From Paenibacillus_F chitinolyticus_A (lineage in GTDB: Bacteria; Bacillota; Bacilli; Paenibacillales; NBRC-103111), in assembly GCF_045038035.1 (NCBI RefSeq), contig NZ_CP173427.1:1984001-2048000 (forward strand): a stretch of DNA of 64,000 nucleotides. Direction: 5' to 3'. The notes under the pieces are model-generated. The model worked only from the letters and a program-made list of their open reading frames with translations. It searched no databases and was not told the DNA's origin. Of the stretch, positions 1 to 7,142 are shown piece by piece. The first letter of the stretch is position 1. Each line of letters opens with the position of its first letter. The position numbers and the translations under genes were made by a program.

Positions 1-1041
1 GTGCATAACGCCATGGTTCAGCATTACTATACGGGCAATATTGTCCTTGATCTTAAAGAAGACGACGTGTACTGGTGTACGGCCGATCCAGGCTGGGTTA
101 CCGGCACATCTTACGGTATTTTCGCCCCTTGGCTTAACGGAGCTACGAACGTAATCCGCGGCGGACGTTTCAGTCCGCAGGATTGGTATAATACGATTCA
201 GAAATACGGCGTGACCGTCTGGTACAGCGCTCCGACCGCTTTCCGTATGCTGATGGGTGCCGGAGACGATGTGGTCAAACAGTTTGATCTTTCATCGCTC
301 CGTCATGTACTGAGCGTAGGGGAGCCTCTTAACCCGGAAGTCGTCCGCTGGGGGCTGAAAGTTTACGGCCAGCGTATTCACGACACCTGGTGGATGACCG
401 AAACAGGCGGCCAGCTCATCTGTAATTACCCGAGCATGCCGATCAAGCCGGGCTCCATGGGACGTCCGATTCCCGGCGTGGAAGCGGCCATTATCGATGA
501 CAGCGGCAATGTTCTTCCGCCTAACCGGATGGGCAACCTCGCGGTCAAGACGCCTTGGCCGTCCATGATGCGCAAAATTTGGAACAACCCTGCGAAATAC
601 GAAGAGTATTTCAGAATAAGCGGCTGGTATATATCCGGGGACTCCGCTTACATGGATGAGGACGGCTACTTCTGGTTCCAGGGCCGTATCGACGACGTTA
701 TTAACACAGCGGGAGAACGGGTTGGCCCGTTTGAGGTGGAAAGCAAACTGGTCGAGCATCCGGCCGTTGCGGAAGCGGGTGTTATCGGCAAGCCGGATCC
801 GATGCGCGGCGAGATTATCAAAGCGTTCATCGCGCTTCGCGAAGGGTTCGAGCCATCCGATGAACTTAAAGCGGACATCGCCAAGTTTGTAAAAGAAGGT
901 TTGTCTGCGCACGCATCTCCTCGGGAGATCGAATTTAAAGACAAACTTCCTAAAACGCGCAGCGGTAAAATCATGCGCCGCGTGCTCAAAGCTTGGGAAC
1001 TTAACCTGCCGACAGGCGACCTGTCGACGATTGAAGATTAA
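1..1041 (+). CDS. acsA: Acetyl-CoA synthetase, C-terminal part (5' truncated by window)
   Basis: AMP-forming acetate:CoA ligase, which turns acetate, ATP and CoA into acetyl-CoA through an acetyl-adenylate. Only the last 346 residues lie in the window; the frame is open from base 1, so the GTG there is internal and the true start is upstream. Visible adenylate-forming motifs are TWWMTETGGQ (about residues 129-138) and SGDSAYMDEDGYFWFQGRID, followed by the C-terminal lid. KTRSGKIMRR carries the conserved lysine (Lys323 here) that is acetylated by AcuA-type enzymes in relatives. A strong hairpin terminator follows the stop. The family call is secure; the missing part should be roughly 225 residues, judging from B. 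subtilis AcsA. Confidence 0.95.
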   Translation: MHNAMVQHYYTGNIVLDLKEDDVYWCTADPGWVTGTSYGIFAPWLNGATNVIRGGRFSPQDWYNTIQKYGVTVWYSAPTAFRMLMGAGDDVVKQFDLSSLRHVLSVGEPLNPEVVRWGLKVYGQRIHDTWWMTETGGQLICNYPSMPIKPGSMGRPIPGVEAAIIDDSGNVLPPNRMGNLAVKTPWPSMMRKIWNNPAKYEEYFRISGWYISGDSAYMDEDGYFWFQGRIDDVINTAGERVGPFEVESKLVEHPAVAEAGVIGKPDPMRGEIIKAFIALREGFEPSDELKADIAKFVKEGLSAHASPREIEFKDKLPKTRSGKIMRRVLKAWELNLPTGDLSTIED

Positions 1042-1049
1042 GAGAGGAA

Positions 1050-1076
1050 AGAGCGGCCGTCACGCCGCTCTTTTTT
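1050..1076 (+). terminator. Rho-independent terminator of acsA
   Basis: GAGCGGC (1051-1057) pairs with GCCGCTC (1064-1070), a 6-base loop lies between them, and a run of six T follows. It begins nine bases after the acsA stop. Confidence 0.85.
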
Positions 1077-1160
1077 GCTCTGCAACTGCTTTTTTTCATG
1101 GGTTCGAATTCCGTTCTCATGCAAGTTGTGCGATTCCGCTTGATAGAAAAGCCAAAAGAA

Positions 1161-1212
1161 AAGCCCGGAGCTGCCAAGCAATCAAGCTTGGCAGCCTCAC
1201 GGGCTTTTTTTA
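1161..1212. terminator. Long bidirectional hairpin terminator between convergent acsA and the PBP gene
   Basis: The outer arms AAGCCCG (1161-1167) and CGGGCTT (1200-1206) enclose a second 10-bp stem, GCTGCCAAGC (1170-1179) with GCTTGGCAGC (1186-1195). T-rich tracts flank it in both directions (T7 on the plus strand; TTTTCTTTTGG on the minus strand), so it probably ends the reverse-strand PBP transcript as well. Confidence 0.8.
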
Positions 1213-1238
1213 AAATTTATCCGGTGCGATCCGCTGAC

Positions 1239-4200
1239 TTAACGTGCCGCATATTTTACCGCGGAAGACAACCGGGACTCTCCGGCATCATTCACGGCCG
1301 ACACTTTGTAATACCCGTCGTGTTTGACGGACGAGATTGCGTATTCGGCAGAGAGAGCGGCATCGATCTTTTTGTAACTTCCGTCCGCTTTCTCGGCATA
1401 GTAGACATTGTAGCGTTTAACTTTATCTTTAGAAGAATTCTCGTTCCATTGCAGCTTCAAACCATTGCCGTTCCCTTTCGCGGTCAGTCCTGTAGGAGAG
1501 GACGGTGTCTGCTTATCCGATTCCTGGTCGGAACCGCCGTTCCCTCCGTTTTGGCTGCTTCCGTCTGACCCGCTGCCTCCTCCTCCCGGAACTAATCCGG
1601 AATCAATGGAGGAGTTGGAGCCCGTCGAAGAGGCTTTTCCGGGAGCGGATTCCCGTCCGGCTACGTCAACCGCCGTGACATAGTAAGATTGGGCGGAAGA
1701 CGGGCTGACGCTGTCCGTAAACTTGCTGTCGCTTCCGGTCATGACAACCTTGCCCGTCTGCCGGATATACGGGCCGCCGTTGTCGGAACGGTACAGCCGA
1801 TAGCCGACTACGTCGTTGTTCCCGCTTGGCTGGAACGTGATGACTACGGAGCCGCCCGATTTGGTTGCCGTCACTCTGGAAGGGGCGCTCGGATCGCTTC
1901 CGTCATCCTTGCGCGGATCGATCTCGGAAGGCGCGTCCTCGTCGTAATCCTTCGGTTTGTAGAAGCTGAGCGGACGGCGGTTTTTCGCCGGGAGTTTGTT
2001 CAGAACCGCCGACAGCTCTTTCAGCAGGGAATTGACCGACTTCTCGCGGACAATAACAAATTTCGATTTCACCATATCGCCCGGAGTCTGGTCCTGCGCA
2101 ATATAGTTAATGCCGTTGTATTCGATAGTACTCATGGATTTCATCGAGTTATCGACGGTTGTAGGGATGTATTTGCGGTTAAACCAATCCGTCACCACGT
2201 GTCCGGACTGCCGGTTCAAATCGCTCGGAAGCTTGCCGGATACGTCGGAAACGGTCGCCTGAACGACCGTAGAAGGCCGTTTAAACGAGGTGTCCGGGAA
2301 CAGCTCGGGTTTCTTCTCGACGGCGGCGTTCATAATGAGCGACCACATATTCATGGCACGCTGAGTCCCGGCTTTGCTCAGCTTATTCACCGGAAGCTCG
2401 TAACCCGCCCACACACCGACCGTAATGTTCGGGGTATACCCCATGAACCAGGCGTCGGCGTCATCCTGCGTAGAGCCGGTTTTGCCGACCACCGGTATTT
2501 TGCCGTAAAATTTAAAGCTTTTCTTGATACTTGTCGCCGTTCCTTCGGTAATAACGGTTCTCATCATGTCTGTAATCAGGTAGGCAGTCTCCTCGGAGAA
2601 GACACGCGTCGGCTTCATTTCGTGCTCATAAATCACTTTGCCGGTCGAATCCGTAATTTTCCGGATCATAAACGCTTCGTTGTACAGTCCTTTGTTGGAC
2701 ATGGCCGCATAAGCGCCGGTCATATCCTTGACGGTCACGCCGTATTTAAGACCGCCGATTACGCCCGTTTGAAAGGTATAATCGTCTTTATCAATCGTGG
2801 AGATTCCCAGTTTCTTGGCGAACGTCCAAGCTTCCTTAATTCCGACGGTGTCCGTGAACAGCTTGATCGCCGGGATGTTGTAGGATTGGTTCAACGCCTT
2901 GCGGGCAGTGATCAGACCGTTGTACTTGTCGTTCCAGTTCTCGGGAATGTGATAGCCTTTCCCGCCGTCCTTCAAAATTACGGGCGAATCGTCGATAACG
3001 CTGGCCGGCTGGATTTTGCCGGATTCCATGGCGGGAATGTACGCCGCAATCGGCTTCATCGTGGAACCCGGCTGCCTGACGGCCTGGATCGCGTTGTTCA
3101 TCTGCGATTTGTTGAAATCGCGGCCTTCGATCATCCCGAGAACGGCGCCCGTTTTGCTGTCCATCATGACCGCTCCGACTTGTTCCTCGCCTTTTTTGGA
3201 ATCGGTCGGGGAATAGTTCTTCGCTTCTTTGCCGATCGTTTGCATGGAGTCATAGATCGTTTTGTCTATGCTCGTGTAAATCTGATAGCCGCCGCGCAGA
3301 AGCTGTGTGTGCATGGCCTTGGATGCTTCGCTGTAAGCGGCCGCGTTTTTTTCGGGATCAAGGTCCGGACTCTGCTGCTTAAGAAGCAGATTGACAGCTT
3401 CCTTCTCGGCTTCGATCATGAGATAGGGATAGCTGGCATATGCTTTTTGCTGGCGCTGGGCAAGAGAAGCTTCAATATCGAAGGCGAGTGCCTCGTTGTA
3501 CTGGGCTTCGTTTATTTTGTTCTCCTCGCGCATCCGCTTCAGCACAAGCTTCTGGCGGGTAATCGCGTTTTTGAATCCCGTCGGATTGGGCGCGCCGCTG
3601 CTTGTGTATGCCGAATAGTTGCTCGGCTGTTGGGGAATGCCGGCAAGGTAAGCGGCCTGGGCGACATTCAGCCGATTCAGATCGTCGATATTGAAGATGC
3701 CTTTGGCGGCCGCTTTAATTCCGAACAGGTTATAGCCGGCAGATCCGTTTCCGTAAGGGATTTTATTTAAATAGGCCAGCAGAATCTCGTCTTTGGATAA
3801 AAGTCTTTCCATCCTCAAGGACAGCAGGATTTCTTTGGCTTTACGCCCCGCATCCCGGTCCAATGTCAGAAAAACGCGTCTGGTCAGCTGCTGGGTGATC
3901 GTACTTCCGCCGGTTTGTACGTCTTCGTTCAGCAGTTTCTGCGTTACGGCACGGGATAAGCCTTTTAAGTCAACCCCGTTGTGTTTGTAAAAATCGTTAT
4001 CTTCAATCGCGAGCACCGCATCAAGAACGACTTGAGGAATTTCTTTTAATTCGGCAAGCCGCCTGTCTTCTTCCGTACGAAGCTGTCCGATAACGGCATC
4101 GTCGTTAAAGTAGACAAAACCCGTGATGGCGTTCTCTTCGATTTTTTTGCGCATTTCCTCTTTATTCCGGACGGGTTCGTTTTTGACAAGAGCGCTTACG

Positions 4201-4334
4201 TAACCGAAAGCGGCGGCTCCTCCCATAATTCCGACAACAAGAAATGCCACAAACAACCACTTAACCGTATGAAAGGTGACTTTAAGCGTTTTTCGGACTC
4301 CCGGATTTTGTAAAAAAGAGAGTTTTTTTGCCAT
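1239..4334 (-). CDS. Class A penicillin-binding protein (PBP1a family) with two C-terminal fibronectin type III domains
   Basis: Bifunctional peptidoglycan synthase of the cell membrane, 1031 residues. A short cytoplasmic tail and one membrane anchor (about 26-48) precede the GT51 glycosyltransferase domain with EDNDFYKHNGVD (catalytic Glu111) and GGSTITQQL (142-150). The transpeptidase domain has all three motifs: STMK (Ser424-Lys427), SYN (484-486) and KTG (618-620), so both activities should be intact. After about residue 830 come two fibronectin type III-like repeats (about 835-925 and 945-1030) joined by a Gly/Ser/Asn-rich linker, which make it longer than typical PBP1a proteins. The ATG is preceded by AAAGGAGG. 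The gene faces acsA tail to tail and is divergent from the tyrS leader. The exact PBP class name (ponA or pbpF) cannot be settled from sequence alone. Confidence 0.95.
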   Translation of the reverse strand: MAKKLSFLQNPGVRKTLKVTFHTVKWLFVAFLVVGIMGGAAAFGYVSALVKNEPVRNKEEMRKKIEENAITGFVYFNDDAVIGQLRTEEDRRLAELKEIPQVVLDAVLAIEDNDFYKHNGVDLKGLSRAVTQKLLNEDVQTGGSTITQQLTRRVFLTLDRDAGRKAKEILLSLRMERLLSKDEILLAYLNKIPYGNGSAGYNLFGIKAAAKGIFNIDDLNRLNVAQAAYLAGIPQQPSNYSAYTSSGAPNPTGFKNAITRQKLVLKRMREENKINEAQYNEALAFDIEASLAQRQQKAYASYPYLMIEAEKEAVNLLLKQQSPDLDPEKNAAAYSEASKAMHTQLLRGGYQIYTSIDKTIYDSMQTIGKEAKNYSPTDSKKGEEQVGAVMMDSKTGAVLGMIEGRDFNKSQMNNAIQAVRQPGSTMKPIAAYIPAMESGKIQPASVIDDSPVILKDGGKGYHIPENWNDKYNGLITARKALNQSYNIPAIKLFTDTVGIKEAWTFAKKLGISTIDKDDYTFQTGVIGGLKYGVTVKDMTGAYAAMSNKGLYNEAFMIRKITDSTGKVIYEHEMKPTRVFSEETAYLITDMMRTVITEGTATSIKKSFKFYGKIPVVGKTGSTQDDADAWFMGYTPNITVGVWAGYELPVNKLSKAGTQRAMNMWSLIMNAAVEKKPELFPDTSFKRPSTVVQATVSDVSGKLPSDLNRQSGHVVTDWFNRKYIPTTVDNSMKSMSTIEYNGINYIAQDQTPGDMVKSKFVIVREKSVNSLLKELSAVLNKLPAKNRRPLSFYKPKDYDEDAPSEIDPRKDDGSDPSAPSRVTATKSGGSVVITFQPSGNNDVVGYRLYRSDNGGPYIRQTGKVVMTGSDSKFTDSVSPSSAQSYYVTAVDVAGRESAPGKASSTGSNSSIDSGLVPGGGGSGSDGSSQNGGNGGSDQESDKQTPSSPTGLTAKGNGNGLKLQWNENSSKDKVKRYNVYYAEKADGSYKKIDAALSAEYAISSVKHDGYYKVSAVNDAGESRLSSAVKYAAR

Positions 4335-4427
4335 ATTACCAGGATTCCTCCTTTAATAACCGCCTCAATTATAGCACAAAGCCAAAATCTTGAATACCGT
4401 CGTGACTTGGGTCCTAAGGACTGCGAA

Positions 4428-4457
4428 TTGACACCGTTTGTTTCTTTATGATATAAA
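4428..4457 (+). promoter_or_regulatory. Sigma-A promoter of the tyrS T-box transcript
   Basis: A perfect -35 TTGACA (4428-4433) is followed after 18 bases by TATAAA (4452-4457), with an extended TG (4449-4450) one base before the -10. Transcription would start just upstream of the T-box stem I. Confidence 0.8.
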
Positions 4458-4462
4458 TTTAG

Positions 4463-4813
4463 GGAACTGGATATTAATCAAAATGCGTCGATGGACTTCA
4501 GTAGCGGGAAGATGCAGGGAACAGAGAGCCGATGGCGGGTGTGAATCGGTGCCGGTCTCCTCAGCGAAATACCGTCCGGAGCAGAGATTGTGAACACGAG
4601 AGCAGCCGCCCGTATGATCCGGAACGGCTTGACGACCGCCGCCTGGACAGGATAGAGCGGAAGTTTCTTTCAGTAGCTTTCTTCCGGGATCTTTCCCGTT
4701 ATCCGAATGAAGTGAAAGTGCCAGCCCGGCCCGTATGCCGGTGAAGGTGCTTTAATTAGGGTGGTACCGCGAGTTTAAAGCCTTCTCGTCCCTTGTGGAC
4801 AGGAAGGCTTTTT
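4463..4813 (+). promoter_or_regulatory. T-box riboswitch leader, tyrosine specific
   Basis: A long untranslated leader ahead of tyrS. It holds the invariant T-box AGGGTGGTACCGCG (4758-4771), which pairs with the uncharged tRNA acceptor end, and a terminator hairpin directly after it: AAAGCCTTC from 4777 pairs with GAAGGCTTT, then T-run to 4813. In the specifier loop the sequence GCGAAATACCG offers UAC (4570-4572), a tyrosine codon in the usual place, which fits the downstream gene. Uncharged tRNA-Tyr would favour the antiterminator and so tyrS expression. Mechanism is family knowledge; sequence elements are seen directly. Confidence 0.93.
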
Positions 4814-4856
4814 GTTATGCAGCGAAAACTACAGCGACGAGAGGGATGGAAGCGAG

Positions 4857-6122
4857 ATGACGATGAAAGACGTATGGGAAAAGTTGTCGGCCGAGCAGAA
4901 GGCCGAAGCGGAACGCCAGGTTGAGATCCTGCGCCGCGGAGCGGTTGAAATTGTGCCGGAGGAAGAATTGAAGCTGAAGATCGCCGAGTCCCTTGCGGAC
5001 AACCGGCCGCTCAAAATCAAGCTGGGTCTGGACCCTTCCGCGCCCGATATTCATGTGGGCCATACCGTAGTACTTCACAAGCTCCGGCAGTTCCAGGAAC
5101 TGGGACATCATGTGCAGCTTCTGATCGGAGACTTCACGGGCCGTATCGGCGATCCTACGGGGAAATCCGAGACGCGCAAGCAGCTGACGGAAGAAGACGT
5201 GAAGCGCAATGCGGAGACGTACAAAAAGCAGATCTTCAAGATTCTCGATCCGGAGCAGACTACCGTTTGTTACAACTCGGAATGGCTCAGCCCCCTGACT
5301 TTTGCCGATGTGGTGGAGCTGTCCGCCAAATTGACGGTTGCCCGCGTGCTGGAGCGCGACGATTTCTCCAAACGCTACACCTCCGGTCAGCCTATCCACG
5401 TGCACGAATTTTTCTACCCGCTTATGCAGGGCTACGATTCCGTTGCGCTGAAATGCGACGTGGAGCTTGGAGGCACGGACCAGAAATTCAATCTGCTTAT
5501 GGGGCGCACCCTGCAGAAGGAGTACGGCGTACCGGCACAGGTCGCAATCATGATGCCGCTGCTTGAAGGACTCGACGGCGTAAATAAGATGAGCAAAAGC
5601 CTCGGCAATTACATCGGGATCGATGAAGCGCCTAACGAAATTTACGGCAAAGCGATGTCCGTTCCCGACGAGCTCATGCTGAAGTACTACGAGCTGGCGA
5701 CGGATCTGAGCCATGACGAGCTCCGCGCGCTCCGTACGGGAATCGAAGACGGAAGCGTTCATCCCCGCGACGCCAAAATGCGGCTGGCCGCTACGTTTGT
5801 GCGCATGTACCACGGCGAGGAAGCTGCCAGTGAAGCGGAGCGCCACTTCGTCACGGTATTCCAGCAGCGTGCGCTGCCGGACGACATCGAGGAAGTCGAG
5901 CTTGCGGCCGGAGAGCTTGAAGAAGGCGGAATCCGCCTGGTGAAGCTGCTCGTAACGCTGGGCCTGCAGGCGACCAACGGAGAAGCGAAGCGCAGTATTC
6001 AGCAGGGCGGTGTCCGCTTGAACGAAGAGAAAGTAACCGACCCGAACGCGTCCGTAGAAGTGAAGGACGGCGATATCCTTCAAGTAGGCAAGCGTAAATT
6101 CGCGAAAATCAAACTAGCTTAA
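4857..6122 (+). CDS. tyrS: Tyrosyl-tRNA synthetase (TyrZ-like subtype)
   Basis: Class I aminoacyl-tRNA synthetase that charges tRNA-Tyr in the cytoplasm, 421 residues. The ATP-binding signatures are HVGH (66-69) and KMSKS (244-248); a C-terminal S4-type RNA-binding domain (about 355-418) ends in VGKRKFAKIKL. The sequence DFTGRIGDPTGKS and overall style match the TyrZ clade rather than the main B. subtilis TyrS clade. The frame is open back to 4812 inside the terminator hairpin of the T-box, but the ATG at 4857 with GAGAGGGA about ten bases upstream is the sensible start. Expression should be controlled by the T-box leader. Confidence 0.95.
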   Translation: MTMKDVWEKLSAEQKAEAERQVEILRRGAVEIVPEEELKLKIAESLADNRPLKIKLGLDPSAPDIHVGHTVVLHKLRQFQELGHHVQLLIGDFTGRIGDPTGKSETRKQLTEEDVKRNAETYKKQIFKILDPEQTTVCYNSEWLSPLTFADVVELSAKLTVARVLERDDFSKRYTSGQPIHVHEFFYPLMQGYDSVALKCDVELGGTDQKFNLLMGRTLQKEYGVPAQVAIMMPLLEGLDGVNKMSKSLGNYIGIDEAPNEIYGKAMSVPDELMLKYYELATDLSHDELRALRTGIEDGSVHPRDAKMRLAATFVRMYHGEEAASEAERHFVTVFQQRALPDDIEEVELAAGELEEGGIRLVKLLVTLGLQATNGEAKRSIQQGGVRLNEEKVTDPNASVEVKDGDILQVGKRKFAKIKLA

Positions 6123-6164
6123 TGTACGAGATAGGCTTTCCCCGCACAAACGGGGAGAAGCACA

Positions 6165-6198
6165 AAAAGAGCCCCGATCCGGAGATCGGGGCTCTTTT
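6165..6198. terminator. Bidirectional terminator between convergent tyrS and rpsD
   Basis: AAAAGAGCCCCGATC (6165-6179) is exactly complementary to GATCGGGGCTCTTTT (6184-6198) with a 4-base loop. A-tract and T-tract on the two sides allow it to work in both directions. Confidence 0.9.
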
Positions 6199-6219
6199 GC
6201 AGTCGAACCTGACGGTTGA

Positions 6220-6825
6220 CTAGGAAAGACGGTTGTAGAACTCGACAATTTGCTTCTCGTCGATCTCTTGCGGAAGCTCGGAACGCTCCGGCAGACGAAC
6301 GTATTTACCTTCCAGAGCCGCTTCGTTGAATTCAACGTAAGCCGGGAGGTAGTTACGGTTAGCCAGTGCTTCTTTGATTACGGAGAGACCGCGGCTTCTT
6401 TCACGAAGACCGATCACGTCGCCGGTTTTAACCGAGTAGGAAGCGATGTCGACTTTTTTGCCGTTTACAGTCACGTGACCGTGAGCAACAAGCTGACGCG
6501 CGCCTGCACGGGAGTTGGAGAAACCAAGACGGTATACGAGGTTGTCCAGACGGCTTTCAAGAAGCTGCATGAACGTTTCGCCCGTAATTCCTTTTTGCTT
6601 TGCAGCAAAGCTGTAAAGGTTGCGGAACTGCTTCTCGTGTACGCCGTACATGAGGCGAAGCTTTTGTTTCTCTTGAAGCTGCATGCCGTAGTTGCTCAGC
6701 TTCTTGCGTTGTCCCGGGCCGTGTTGACCTGGAGGAAACGGACGCTTGAGTTCTTTGCCGCTGCCGCTCAGAGAAATACCGAGACGACGGCTAAGTTTAA
6801 ATTTAGGACCTGTATAACGTGACAT
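6220..6825 (-). CDS. rpsD: 30S ribosomal protein S4
   Basis: Primary 16S rRNA-binding protein that nucleates small-subunit assembly, 201 residues, the usual length. The start MSRYTGPKFKLSRRLG is typical; an upstream in-frame ATG would add seven residues (MKRGNIH), but GAGGGG lies at a better distance for the ATG at 6825. The central S4 RNA-binding domain (LDNLVYRLGFSNSRAGARQL) and the C-terminal basic segments are complete. As in B. subtilis it is a stand-alone gene, here with a promoter and an mRNA leader of about 170 bases, room for the S4 autoregulation known in Bacillus. Confidence 0.97.
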   Translation of the reverse strand: MSRYTGPKFKLSRRLGISLSGSGKELKRPFPPGQHGPGQRKKLSNYGMQLQEKQKLRLMYGVHEKQFRNLYSFAAKQKGITGETFMQLLESRLDNLVYRLGFSNSRAGARQLVAHGHVTVNGKKVDIASYSVKTGDVIGLRERSRGLSVIKEALANRNYLPAYVEFNEAALEGKYVRLPERSELPQEIDEKQIVEFYNRLS

Positions 6826-6998
6826 ATGGATGTTACCCCTCTTCAAATGTTATTTTGGATAGATGGGCAGATCACGTGATAGTTTCGCCGGCGGACGCGA
6901 AGGGCGTCCTCTGAGAAGCTTGTTCAGCCGCAGGCTAATCAGCAGCGAAGCTATAGAGGGTGAGTCACGAAAATCTCCCGACAACCTTTTGTACTCGA
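6826..6998 (-). promoter_or_regulatory. rpsD mRNA leader, possible S4 autoregulatory site
   Basis: Untranslated region between the rpsD promoter and start codon. It contains a stable hairpin, GGACGC/GCGTCC (6893-6898 with 6904-6909), and further GC-rich pairing segments. S4 represses its own translation in B. subtilis by binding the leader; that the same happens here is inference. No open frame of note lies here. Confidence 0.4.
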
Positions 6999-7004
6999 CT
7001 ACTT

Positions 7005-7033
7005 ATTTTATGCAAAAAAAGGGCATATGTCAA
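7005..7033 (-). promoter_or_regulatory. Sigma-A promoter of rpsD
   Basis: On the reverse strand a perfect TTGACA (7028-7033) is followed after exactly 17 bases by TAAAAT (7005-7010). This is one of the strongest-looking promoters in the window, as expected for a ribosomal protein gene. Confidence 0.85.
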
Positions 7034-7142
7034 GCGCGGCACTCTGTATAAACTCTTGGAAAAGATAGTGCATAACTACTAAAAATTTAGTATCATTAGG
7101 AGTATACTTCTTAATTATTCGGAAGTGGAAAAGGAGTTGTCT

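Noticed and set aside
1689..3770. A 693-codon open frame on the plus strand
   Set aside because: It lies fully antisense to the penicillin-binding protein gene, has no RBS or family motif, and reads as the reverse frame of a GC-rich coding region.
4815..6083. A 422-codon reverse frame across tyrS
   Set aside because: Antisense shadow of tyrS with His/Arg-rich, motif-free translation.
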